A stretch of DNA of 12,494 nucleotides from an uncultured Eubacteriales bacterium (GCA_900321645.1 ONWZ01000025.1:1-12494); one strand, 5' to 3'; shown: positions 7,163 to 12,494, counted from the first letter of the stretch. A program made the numbers and translations. Notes: a model not told the origin generated them from the letters alone.

Positions 7163-8450
7163 ATTTTTCGGTTATTTCGCCATCTTTATTAATGTTAGCA
7201 TTATGGCTCCACGAGTTCATATTTTGGATTACTCGGTACTTTTCATTATCATATAAAATTTGAGTATATTCATTTTCTTCTTTGGCTGGGATAAAGTAAT
7301 ATTGCATCTTACCATCATCATTTAGCTTTATTTGGAAGATACCCGTATCTTTTGTTTCGTCATTAAATATGAAATCTCCCAAATTATAAATGATTGGTTT
7401 ATGATTATAAAAATCAATTCCTTGTAAGACATGGGCATGAGTTCCGACGATTGCATCAGCTCCAGCGTCAATATATATTTTTGATGTATCAATTTGTACA
7501 TCTTCAAGTTCATGGGAATCTTCTCTTCCCCAGTGAACCAGTAAAATAACATAATCACTATTTTTCTTAGTTTCATTAATTAATTCTTTTAATGGCTCTG
7601 GGTTATAACATCTAAATACACCACCTTCAGTTTCATTAGCTTCAGGTGTTTTGATATTTTTTTCAGCCCTAGTCGCATTGATAAAAGCAATTTTATAGCC
7701 ATTTAAGATGAAATAGTATGGTTTTTTAGCTTCATCAATATTTTTACCAGCACCGATATATGGTATTTTATATTCATTTAAACTATCTAACATATCATAA
7801 AAAGCCTCTTTACCAAAATCATAGACATGATTATTAGCTAGGGTTAATAAATCAGCGCCCATTTCATTATAAATAGGAATTCTTTTAGGAGAAGCCTTAA
7901 AATTATATAGTTTAGGTATTTTTTCTCCGCGATTACTAATTGTAAATTCACTATTGATAACCATAATATCCGTTTCGGTCATTACTTTTACTGTATCTTC
8001 AGAAAGAATGCCAAAAATACCTTTATTACGTTCATCATATTTGGGCATAATATACCAATTATCTGCTAACGAAACATCCCCTACGAAGCTAATCGTGTTT
8101 TCTTTGGAAGTATTAATTATTTTAATATTGTCCATATTATCATATGTATTATTATATAAATCATTTAAGACAAAATAAGAATTGCCAGTTGCTTTATGCC
8201 AAATAGTTTCATCATATTGATTACTCTCTAAGTATGAATTTATTTCTTTCAAAGAGTCTATTTGATAATTTTCATATATCCATGTGAGAAAATTATCATC
8301 TATTTTTTCATCTTTAATATTATTTTTAATATTAGTTATTAATTCGATTGATTCATCAGTATGTTCTATGTCTTGATATTTTTTTAGAAGAACACTATAT
8401 ACTATAACAATAGTTATAAGAATAAATATCGGAATTATTTTTTTCATCAT
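7161..8450 (-). CDS. CapA-family membrane-anchored protein (poly-gamma-glutamate synthesis type)
   Basis: A 429-residue protein of the CapA/PGA_cap family, which has a calcineurin-like metallophosphatase fold. An N-terminal membrane anchor (about residues 5-22) places the rest outside the cell. Residues 30-115 are a charged linker region I do not recognise. The CapA domain spans about 118-400 and shows FVGDVSLAD (122-130), INSEFT (165-170), LANNHVYDFG (204-213), VHWG (305-308), GTHAH (336-340) and NLGDF (356-360), the expected metal and active-site positions. CapA proteins act in poly-gamma-glutamate capsule formation, but no capB or capC homologue is here and the substrate is unknown. The first ATG overlaps the stop of the upstream 61-residue gene (TAATG). 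The second Met codon (8445-8447) has better spacing from GAGG and may be the true start. Confidence 0.88.
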   Translation of the reverse strand: MMKKIIPIFILITIVIVYSVLLKKYQDIEHTDESIELITNIKNNIKDEKIDDNFLTWIYENYQIDSLKEINSYLESNQYDETIWHKATGNSYFVLNDLYNNTYDNMDNIKIINTSKENTISFVGDVSLADNWYIMPKYDERNKGIFGILSEDTVKVMTETDIMVINSEFTISNRGEKIPKLYNFKASPKRIPIYNEMGADLLTLANNHVYDFGKEAFYDMLDSLNEYKIPYIGAGKNIDEAKKPYYFILNGYKIAFINATRAEKNIKTPEANETEGGVFRCYNPEPLKELINETKKNSDYVILLVHWGREDSHELEDVQIDTSKIYIDAGADAIVGTHAHVLQGIDFYNHKPIIYNLGDFIFNDETKDTGIFQIKLNDDGKMQYYFIPAKEENEYTQILYDNEKYRVIQNMNSWSHNANINKDGEITEK

Positions 8451-8635
8451 TACCTCGCTTTATGATGATAACAAGTCATTATTTCACTTTCATCATTGAT
8501 TTTATCAAAGGGATATTCATTGGGAATTTGTAATGTGGCAATGTGATTTTTTAATTCAGCAAGCCTTTCATCTAATTCACTAAAAGAGAATTCATCATCT
8601 TTCTTAACATTATATATGAAGGATAATTCGTTCAT
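8450..8635 (-). CDS. Small unidentified protein coupled to the CapA gene
   Basis: A 61-residue soluble protein, acidic in the middle (DERLAELKNHI), probably helical at 17-36, ending in EIMTCYHHKAR with a Cys and two His close together. I recognise no family. It is likely real: it has AGGTGAT three bases before its ATG, a good upstream promoter, and its TAA overlaps the CapA start codon by one base, which implies translational coupling. It is the first gene of the transcript and may act with, or set the dose of, the CapA-family protein. That role is inferred from position only. Confidence 0.65.
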   Translation of the reverse strand: MNELSFIYNVKKDDEFSFSELDERLAELKNHIATLQIPNEYPFDKINDESEIMTCYHHKAR

Positions 8636-8659
8636 AATATCACCTATATTCCTAATAAT

Positions 8660-8688
8660 ATTTTAACATGAAATAGTATTCTTTACAA
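8660..8688 (-). promoter_or_regulatory. Promoter of the 61-residue protein / CapA operon
   Basis: On the minus strand, TTGTAA (8683-8688) and TAAAAT (8660-8665) are 17 bases apart, with TG one base before the -10 box (TGT-TAAAAT). Predicted start is near 8653. One half of an inverted repeat abuts the -35 box. Confidence 0.65.
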
Positions 8689-8730
8689 ATCAATATTGTG
8701 TTAATAATATGTCAAAGAAACAATATTGAT
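8689..8730. promoter_or_regulatory. Inverted repeat, putative operator between divergent promoters
   Basis: ATCAATATTGT (8689-8699) and its exact reverse complement ACAATATTGAT (8720-8730). Each half contains the 8-bp palindrome CAATATTG, and the palindrome centres are 30 bases apart, about three helix turns. The left copy touches the -35 box of the minus-strand promoter and the right copy covers the -35 position of the plus-strand promoter. This suits a dimeric regulator controlling both directions. Confidence 0.55.
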
Positions 8731-8749
8731 AGATTTTTATTTAGTTATG

Positions 8750-8758
8750 TGCTAATAT
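8750..8758 (+). promoter_or_regulatory. Extended -10 promoter of the coiled-coil gene
   Basis: TGC-TAATAT with -10 at 8753-8758 and predicted start near 8765. There is no good -35 box at normal spacing; TTGATA at 8726-8731 is 21 bases away and lies in the inverted repeat. Confidence 0.45.
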
Positions 8759-8781
8759 TTAGGTAGATGGTGGGTGAACAA

Positions 8782-9138
8782 ATGGAAAAAGAAAGTATTA
8801 AAAATAAGATAATTCACTTTGATAATAAAATTGATGAATCAAAAAGAATTATTAAACAACTTAACAAATTAGAGGATGATTTTCTTTTGCTAGACAAAAG
8901 TTTTGGCAAATGCCTATCATTGCTTGCTGCATCAATTAAAGGGCGTAAGGTGAGCGTGATATTGGATCAATCATCTGAAGTAAAAAACAAATGTATAAAC
9001 GAATCATTAAGTATAATTGGTAAAAACAAGGATAAAATTTATAATGTGATGCAGGAAGATATAAAAAATAAAGAAAAATTAGAAAAAGATTATAAAAAAA
9101 GCCTTGAAAAAGAAAAAAAGCAAAATAATGTGTCATAA
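8782..9138 (+). CDS. Small helical coiled-coil protein, possibly type VII secretion associated
   Basis: A 118-residue, Lys/Glu-rich, all-helical protein with two long charged helices (residues about 1-40 and 75-115) around a less charged centre (LLAASIKGRKVSVIL). Size, helical layout and position directly before a WXG100-like pair recall the DUF5082/YwqH-type accessory proteins of Firmicutes type VII systems, but no diagnostic motif is visible, so the family call is tentative. I chose the ATG at 8782 over the one at 8767. GGTGGGTG lies just upstream of the later ATG, and the predicted transcript start near 8765 would leave almost no leader for the earlier one. No clear terminator follows. Confidence 0.6.
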   Translation: MEKESIKNKIIHFDNKIDESKRIIKQLNKLEDDFLLLDKSFGKCLSLLAASIKGRKVSVILDQSSEVKNKCINESLSIIGKNKDKIYNVMQEDIKNKEKLEKDYKKSLEKEKKQNNVS

Positions 9139-9163
9139 ATGTGTTAACTAATGACTGAAAATG

Positions 9164-9197
9164 TTTACTTTGTATTGTAAATATGATATATTATAAT
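9164..9197 (+). promoter_or_regulatory. Promoter of the WXG100-like pair, with a small inverted repeat
   Basis: TATAAT at 9192-9197 with a weak TTGTAT at 9170-9175 (16-base spacing). TTTAC (9164-9168) and GTAAA (9177-9181) form a short inverted repeat over the -35 region, a possible regulator site. GGGAGGA at 9210-9216 is a strong ribosome site for the gene at 9222. Confidence 0.55.
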
Positions 9198-9221
9198 CGT
9201 AATTAAATAGGGAGGAATTTT

Positions 9222-9524
9222 ATGTCAAATAGGTTTGCTGCACAGCCAGAAATATTGAAAACAGAAGGTAATGAAATTCTTGATAAATCTAATAGATTTG
9301 CTCAAAATGTTAATAAGATTTATGCTACAATTGAGGAAATGCTAAAAAGTAGCTATATGTCTCCAGCAGCAGTAGCGATTGCTAGAGAAATAGAAGGATA
9401 CAGAGAAGATTTAGGTAAGATGACTAAAGTAATCAGAAATTATGGTAATTATTGTGTAAAATCAGCTGGCATTATTAATAAGAATGAAAGTAATATTATT
9501 GATAATGTTAATACTGGATTATAA
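9222..9524 (+). CDS. WXG100-like (EsxA-type) protein, first of a pair
   Basis: A 100-residue helical-hairpin protein of typical WXG100 length. The turn, normally Trp-x-Gly, is at residues 45-47 and reads Tyr-Met-Ser, followed by PAAVAIAREI. The second helix has LGKMTKVIRNYGNYCVKSAGIINKNE, the repeated hydrophobic spacing usual for the family. WXG100 proteins form antiparallel dimers and are exported by, or help export through, type VII secretion. No C-terminal YxxxD/E export signal is visible. It starts the transcript and is followed after 12 bases by a second protein of the same kind, likely its dimer partner. The family call rests on length, layout and pairing, because the tryptophan itself is missing. 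Confidence 0.7.
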   Translation: MSNRFAAQPEILKTEGNEILDKSNRFAQNVNKIYATIEEMLKSSYMSPAAVAIAREIEGYREDLGKMTKVIRNYGNYCVKSAGIINKNESNIIDNVNTGL

Positions 9525-9536
9525 TGGAGGAATAAT

Positions 9537-9848
9537 ATGAGCGATATGGGAACTGCGATTACTTATGAAAGAGTAAGATTAGATGCCAAAACAATCAAAG
9601 AATGCGCTTCAGTTATGCGCGGCATTTTCGATGATTTTGGCAATTCAATGAACAGAATTGGAGCGCAAGATGTTTATGAAGGCGATGCTGGTGAAACATT
9701 GGGTCAAAAGTTTAATACTTTAAAAGGTAAATTTGATTCATATATAAAACTTGTTAATGAATTTGCTGATACGATAACTAGTGCTTCTGAACAAACTGCT
9801 GCAACAGAACGTGAATTATCTGCTGAAGCAGACAATTTAGCTAACTAA
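9537..9848 (+). CDS. WXG100-like (EsxA-type) protein, second of a pair
   Basis: A 103-residue helical-hairpin protein. The turn is at residues 47-49 and reads Tyr-Glu-Gly, then DAGETLGQKFNTLKGKF, which matches the WXG100 pattern apart from Tyr in place of Trp. The second helix continues through FADTITSASEQTAATERELS. The ribosome site GGAGG lies close to the ATG, and a strong terminator begins at the stop codon. It is probably co-transcribed with the preceding gene and forms a heterodimer with it. No EssC-type ATPase, LXG effector or other secretion component lies in this window, so its secretion machine must be encoded elsewhere if it is used. Confidence 0.75.
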   Translation: MSDMGTAITYERVRLDAKTIKECASVMRGIFDDFGNSMNRIGAQDVYEGDAGETLGQKFNTLKGKFDSYIKLVNEFADTITSASEQTAATERELSAEADNLAN

Positions 9849-9875
9849 AAAACAATTAATCAAATTGTTTTTTTT
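9847..9875 (+). terminator. Terminator of the WXG100-like operon
   Basis: An 11-bp stem (9847-9857 with 9863-9873), loop AATCA, then further T's. It begins in the TAA stop codon. Confidence 0.88.
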
Positions 9876-9892
9876 AATATATGTGGTATTAT
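9865..9892 (+). promoter_or_regulatory. Promoter of the 195-residue protein gene
   Basis: TGG-TATTAT (-10 at 9887-9892) is an extended -10 box. A weak TTGTTT at 9865-9870, inside the preceding terminator arm, is 16 bases upstream. GGGTGAT at 9903-9909 is the ribosome site. Confidence 0.5.
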
Positions 9893-9912
9893 ATTTTGCC
9901 GTGGGTGATATT

Positions 9913-10500
9913 ATGCAATATTTAACGGTTGGCACTAATAAAATAGTAGATGAATTGTTTAAGGAAGTTCAAGATACGGGAACAGCAAATTTAAAGCCCT
10001 GTGGTGGTCTATGGTTGACTAAATATATGGGTGATAATTACAATGAGTGGGTAGAATTTATTATTGATGAACCAACTACTTTCTTTTACAAAAGTAGGAA
10101 TTATTCAATGTGGGAACAGCCTTGCTCATTAGTAACATTAAGAGAAGATGCAAAAATATTGAATTTAGATAGCAAAAGTAAATTAGATTATTTAAGAGAA
10201 AAATATCCATTAGATGAATATAAATTTTCATATGAAATAATTAGTAAGCTTTATGATGGAATATTTATTGATATGTATCATTTATTATATGATATAAGTG
10301 ATAGTGAAATACGTCAAAGAATCTTTAAGTTTGGTGTCAATTCCTTACTTCTATTCAATTTAGGATGTATCGATTATTATCAACCAGGGATAGTTTCAAT
10401 AGAACCATTTAATTATGAATATGGAATGTGTGAACTTCCTAATTATAAGATTAATATTGAACCTGTCAAACGTAAAATATTAAGTAAGAAACACAATTAG
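9913..10500 (+). CDS. Unidentified 195-residue protein
   Basis: A soluble mixed helix/strand protein. The ATG at 9913 is chosen because GGGTGAT lies three bases upstream. An in-frame TTG further up falls inside the preceding terminator. Notable stretches are LKPCGGLWLTKYMG (27-40), YNEWVEF, WEQPCSLVTLREDA, a Tyr-rich middle (YDGIFIDMYHLLYDI) and NSLLLFNLGCIDYYQPG near the C-terminus, with a basic tail. I do not recognise the family. The GGLW...EW arrangement and the late LLLFN-x-x-C-I-D-x-Y motif faintly recall ADP-ribosyltransferase-like folds, but no catalytic triad can be assigned and I do not claim that function. It is flanked by its own promoter and terminator, so it is a stand-alone transcript. 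Confidence 0.7.
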   Translation: MQYLTVGTNKIVDELFKEVQDTGTANLKPCGGLWLTKYMGDNYNEWVEFIIDEPTTFFYKSRNYSMWEQPCSLVTLREDAKILNLDSKSKLDYLREKYPLDEYKFSYEIISKLYDGIFIDMYHLLYDISDSEIRQRIFKFGVNSLLLFNLGCIDYYQPGIVSIEPFNYEYGMCELPNYKINIEPVKRKILSKKHN

Positions 10501-10517
10501 TTAATTGCGTTTTTTTT
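10489..10517 (+). terminator. Terminator of the 195-residue protein gene
   Basis: Stem 10489-10498 with 10503-10512, containing one A-C mismatch (10493/10508), loop AGTT, then T's to 10517. The stop codon lies in the apical part. Confidence 0.7.
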
Positions 10518-10552
10518 GATGTAATTATTATTTAAAAAATCGAATTTAGTAG

Positions 10553-10558
10553 TATAAT
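10553..10558 (+). promoter_or_regulatory. -10 box of the Nudix gene
   Basis: A perfect TATAAT. The -35 region is weak (TTTAAA at 10531-10536, 16 bases upstream). Predicted start near 10565 leaves room for TGGAGG at 10578-10583. Confidence 0.55.
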
Positions 10559-10590
10559 ATAATTGAATTCATAAAATGTGGAGGTTAATA

Positions 10591-11085
10591 ATGGGAGAAT
10601 TAAGAGAATTATATGATATTAATAGTAATCCAACAGGAATAACGTATCATAAAGGAGAACCGATTCCTGAAGGATATTATCCAATGGTCGTAATGGTGGT
10701 AATTAGAAATTCAAAAGGTGAATTTCTAATGCAAAAAAGAGTGCCATCAAAAGGTGGCGATTGGGGAGTAACTGGAGGACATCCAAAAGCCGGGGAAACA
10801 CCAATAGAGGGAATAATAACAGAAGTATCCGAAGAATTAGGATTAGATTTTTCAAAAGAAGATTTTATTCTATATGATTCTGGATGTGATGGTCATGATT
10901 GTTATAAAATGTACTTTGTAAATAAAGATGTTGATTTGAAAGATATAACTATTCAAGTGGAAGAATTAACGGAAGTAAGATGGTTTTCAATGGATGAATT
11001 AAATCATATGGTTGAAACAAAAGAACTAAATGAAAATCAAAATGCTTGTTTTAAAAAAGTGGTTGAATATTTAAAGAATAATTAA
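10591..11085 (+). CDS. Nudix hydrolase
   Basis: A 164-residue Nudix-family enzyme. Members hydrolyse nucleoside diphosphates linked to another group; the substrate here is not evident. The Nudix box lies at residues 63-85: GHPKAGE, seven residues, then TEVSEELGL. The canonical box has Arg before the first Glu of REUXEE, but Thr77 is found here, while Glu78, Glu81 and Glu82 remain. The N-terminus (ELYDINSNPTG, then GEPIPEGYYPMVV and FLMQKR) resembles the subgroup related to isopentenyl-diphosphate isomerase-like Nudix proteins. The ATG at 10591 is preferred over the ATG at 10576 because GGAGG lies between them at the right distance. No terminator directly follows; transcription may continue into the downstream hairpin region. 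Confidence 0.92.
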   Translation: MGELRELYDINSNPTGITYHKGEPIPEGYYPMVVMVVIRNSKGEFLMQKRVPSKGGDWGVTGGHPKAGETPIEGIITEVSEELGLDFSKEDFILYDSGCDGHDCYKMYFVNKDVDLKDITIQVEELTEVRWFSMDELNHMVETKELNENQNACFKKVVEYLKNN

Positions 11086-11087
11086 AT

Positions 11088-11115
11088 TTTACAAATATCA
11101 AATAGATGATATATT
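11088..11115 (+). promoter_or_regulatory. Promoter in the gene-poor region after the Nudix gene
   Basis: TTTACA (11088-11093), a 16-base spacer and TATATT (11110-11115) with TG one base before it. Predicted start is near 11120, so the transcript would open with GGGACAC and a hairpin. Confidence 0.5.
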
Positions 11116-11119
11116 TTGG

Positions 11120-11330
11120 GACACTTTTGAGTGTGGTTAATAACGATAAGAATCTCATCATGACTGACAAAAAGATACACAAAAATTTGTGGTAGTTTTT
11201 GTTGTTTATGAAAGAAGGTTCTTTTTTGGTACCACACGATAGAGAAAAAAGGTAAAATTTAATGGATAGTTTAAAAGTGGTTATCTTTAATTTAGTAAAT
11301 AAAAAATACTTAATAATAAGTATTTTTATT
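11120..11330 (+). ncRNA. Candidate structured RNA of about 210 bases
   Basis: This covers the largest stretch without an accepted gene (11086-11385). A promoter precedes it and a strong bidirectional terminator ends it. Inside, GTGTGGT (11131-11137) pairs perfectly with ACCACAC (11231-11237). Within that helix are a long hairpin (11167-11173 with 11196-11202, continued by 11178-11182 with 11187-11191) and a short hairpin before a T run (11211-11215 with 11220-11224). The 5' hairpin ACACT/AGTGT (11121-11125 with 11130-11134) cannot form together with the long-range helix, so two alternative folds exist. ACGATA occurs at 11143 and 11236. I recognise no known RNA class. A decayed insertion element end is the main alternative. 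It was folded by eye only. Confidence 0.4.
11302..11327. terminator. Bidirectional terminator between convergent transcripts
   Basis: An 11-bp stem (11302-11312 with 11317-11327), loop ATAA, A-rich on the left and T-rich on the right. It can end the plus-strand transcript from 11120 and the minus-strand gene that stops at 11386. Confidence 0.8.
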
Positions 11331-11385
11331 TGCTTGATATTTCTTTTAATAATTCGTTTTGAGATCGTTAAACTATAAAAGATAA

Positions 11386-11907
11386 TTAAAACACCTTCCG
11401 TTTATAGCCTCTCTCCTCAACATATTGCCTAATTCTATCTCTTATTTCATCTGTTGTAAAATTAGTTTTAATTATTCCTTTTTCATCGGTATTATGGTTT
11501 ACTCCAAATTCGATAGAGTGAAAATCTCTTAACTCCAATCCGTAAAATGCGCTATGATTAGCTGACGTTGAACCGAGTTCAATACTTGCAGTATCAGTTG
11601 TTGATTCAGTACCTTCTGTATATTTGTAATCGTCAAACAAATTAATGCAATACTCAAAATTTTGCATTTCATTGTTTATTTCCACAAATGATATGTTTGT
11701 GGTATTTTTCCAATTTATTCTTGCTATAATGCTATTTCCTTCTGTACTAATAATCCATGGTTCATCTTCTTTAGTTAAATCATTAACGGCATTAGCTAAT
11801 ACTTCGTTAATCGGCATCATCGCTTTAACTTTTGCTTCTTTGTATAACTTAAATTTGCCAAGTTTCTTTGCGTAAATCATCAAAAGAATAATACCTACAA
11901 AAAACAC
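11386..11907 (-). CDS. Unidentified small protein with a hydrophobic N-terminus
   Basis: Up to 173 residues. A short hydrophobic N-terminus (FFVGIILLMIYA) and a basic stretch (KKLGKFKLYKEAK) suggest a membrane anchor with positive residues inside. The rest (about 30-173) is soluble, Asn/Thr/Glu-rich and strand-like, ending in a charged helix (TTDEIRDRIRQYVEERGYKRK). I recognise no family. The start is uncertain. The GTG at 11907 lies inside a terminator-like hairpin and has only a weak ribosome site. AGGT lies eight bases before an in-frame TTG at 11883, directly followed by ATG at 11880. The frame stays open upstream of the GTG without any usual start codon, and those residues would lengthen the membrane segment, so an N-terminal truncation or rearrangement is possible. 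Confidence 0.55.
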   Translation of the reverse strand: MFFVGIILLMIYAKKLGKFKLYKEAKVKAMMPINEVLANAVNDLTKEDEPWIISTEGNSIIARINWKNTTNISFVEINNEMQNFEYCINLFDDYKYTEGTESTTDTASIELGSTSANHSAFYGLELRDFHSIEFGVNHNTDEKGIIKTNFTTDEIRDRIRQYVEERGYKRKVF

Positions 11908-11928
11908 TAACTTAATTGTTAGTGTTTT
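11901..11928. terminator. Terminator-like hairpin before the 173-residue gene
   Basis: An 11-bp stem (11901-11911 with 11918-11928) with loop TTAATT. On the minus strand it is followed by a T-rich tract, so it probably ends the transcript of the 105-residue gene about 80 bases after its stop. It could also act as an attenuator for the next gene. It has T's on the plus strand too. Confidence 0.7.
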
Positions 11929-12009
11929 GATTTCTAAATAGCACTTGTAGTTACCGGCTGTGAAACTACTTATGCATTATCAGTTACTATATATTTTTAT
12001 TAAAATCTA

Positions 12010-12327
12010 TTATTTGCCTAATGTCTTTACCTTTACCTTGCAACGATTTTGCGCCATAGCTACTTCTTTTATTAGATTTTCATCTTGAAACATCCAAGGT
12101 TCATCAAGTAGTTTCTTTACATTAATTCTTATATTGTTTTCTAAGCAAGTTTTGAGTAAAATACCGACGCCAAAAATATTTAGATGTTGATTTTTATTGG
12201 TTGGATCAGGGTCACCATATGTAAAATCAAAATGAAGTCCTTTTTCAAATAACTCTCTTTGGCTTTCTTCTGGTATATTATATTTATTTAATAAATCTAA
12301 TATTTCTAGTATTTCATCTTTTAACAT
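12010..12327 (-). CDS. Unidentified 105-residue protein
   Basis: A small soluble protein, helical at the start (KDEILEILDLLNKYNI), with a central FDFTYGDPDPTNKNQHLNIFGVGILL segment and a second helical part (FQDENLIKEVAMAQNRCKVKVK). It has no signal peptide or membrane segment, and I do not recognise a family. It is well supported as a gene: AAGGAG lies eight bases before the ATG, a TTGCAT/TATAAT promoter lies upstream, and a hairpin terminator follows. The neighbouring downstream gene on the same strand is also unidentified. Both contain a DEPW motif (LLDEPWMFQDE here, KEDEPWIISTE there), a weak resemblance that may be chance. Confidence 0.7.
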   Translation of the reverse strand: MLKDEILEILDLLNKYNIPEESQRELFEKGLHFDFTYGDPDPTNKNQHLNIFGVGILLKTCLENNIRINVKKLLDEPWMFQDENLIKEVAMAQNRCKVKVKTLGK

Positions 12328-12349
12328 ATTTTCAACTCCTTGGCCACTT

Positions 12350-12378
12350 ATTATAAATTAAAGAGGGAAAAAATGCAA
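12350..12378 (-). promoter_or_regulatory. Promoter of the 105-residue protein gene
   Basis: On the minus strand, TTGCAT (12373-12378), 17 bases, then TATAAT (12350-12355). Predicted start is near 12343, just before the AAGGAG ribosome site. Confidence 0.65.
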
Positions 12379-12383
12379 TATAT

Positions 12384-12410
12384 AAAAAAACTCTAACTAA
12401 ATAGTTAGAG
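12384..12410 (-). terminator. Terminator of a minus-strand transcript from the right edge
   Basis: CTCTAACT (12391-12398) pairs with AGTTAGAG (12403-12410), loop AAAT, followed on the minus strand by seven T's (12384-12390). It shows that a transcript enters from the right. The gene or RNA it ends is mostly outside the window. Confidence 0.85.
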
Positions 12411-12494
12411 CAGTAAGTACTAATGGCACGCAGTTATTACTCGTTTGAGAAAAAACTCGTGTAAATGAAATTTGAGACTAAGCTCAATTACATA

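Noticed and set aside
7328..7576. Minus-strand frame of 82 codons in another frame of the CapA gene.
   Set aside because: It overlaps the conserved HWG and GTHAH motifs in the true frame and has no initiation signal.
11131..11237. Miniature inverted-repeat element with ends GTGTGGT and ACCACAC.
   Set aside because: The ends are only 7 bases and there is no convincing target duplication. Retained only as an alternative to a structured RNA.
11120..11250. T-box leader, suggested by GGTACCAC at 11228-11235.
   Set aside because: The conserved T-box context and specifier stem are not seen on either strand, and no tRNA-synthetase or amino-acid gene follows.
11645..11875. Plus-strand frame of 76 codons.
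   Set aside because: It is hydrophobic because of antisense AT-rich codons, lacks a ribosome site and lies opposite the more protein-like minus-strand frame.
12420..12494. Open minus-strand frame entering from the right edge and ending at a TAG at 12420-12422.
   Set aside because: Only 24 residues with no recognisable pattern. The same stretch contains small hairpins and repeated ACGAGT, so it could equally be a 3' untranslated region or RNA.
1..12494. CRISPR arrays, tRNA or rRNA genes, transposases.
   Set aside because: I saw no regularly spaced identical repeats, no tRNA cloverleaf or rRNA signature, and no transposase-like protein.

Overview
The window is an AT-rich, densely packed bacterial segment with short intergenic gaps, AGGAGG-type ribosome binding sites, TATAAT-like -10 boxes and intrinsic terminators that often overlap stop codons. 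This, together with a BofA-family protein, a LysM amidase and WXG100-like proteins, points to a low-GC Firmicutes lineage (Bacilli, Erysipelotrichales or uncultured Mollicutes-like gut relatives). The species cannot be named from the sequence. All 16 accepted genes stop at TAA (12) or TAG (4), and none at TGA.

Bases 1-4340 (+): the tail of an unidentified gene ends in a terminator. Then comes a three-gene signalling operon: a stand-alone HPt protein, a PAS-like/receiver/degenerate HD-GYP protein, and a membrane hybrid histidine kinase. The genes are 3-4 bases apart and together contain every station of a His-Asp-His-Asp phosphorelay. The kinase gene carries a run of eight C's, a plausible phase-variation switch.

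Bases 4340-5575 (+): an N-acetylmuramoyl-L-alanine amidase with four LysM repeats and no export signal. It converges, across a shared bidirectional terminator, on a minus-strand block (5573-8635). In order of transcription that block holds a 61-residue protein translationally coupled to a membrane-anchored CapA-family protein, a PPi-type phosphofructokinase with its own promoter, and a BofA-family membrane protein.

Bases 8636-8766 are a divergent intergenic region. An 11-bp inverted repeat, each half containing CAATATTG, lies between two opposed promoters and looks like an operator. To its right (+) are a small coiled-coil protein and a tandem pair of WXG100-like proteins whose tryptophan is replaced by tyrosine. 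They resemble type VII secretion accessory proteins, but no secretion core gene lies in the window.

Bases 9876-11330 (+): an unidentified 195-residue protein and a Nudix hydrolase, each with its own promoter. A gene-poor 300-base stretch follows with a good promoter, several nested hairpins and a bidirectional terminator: a candidate structured RNA. Bases 11386-12494 (-): two unidentified small proteins with terminators, and the terminator of a transcript entering from the right edge.
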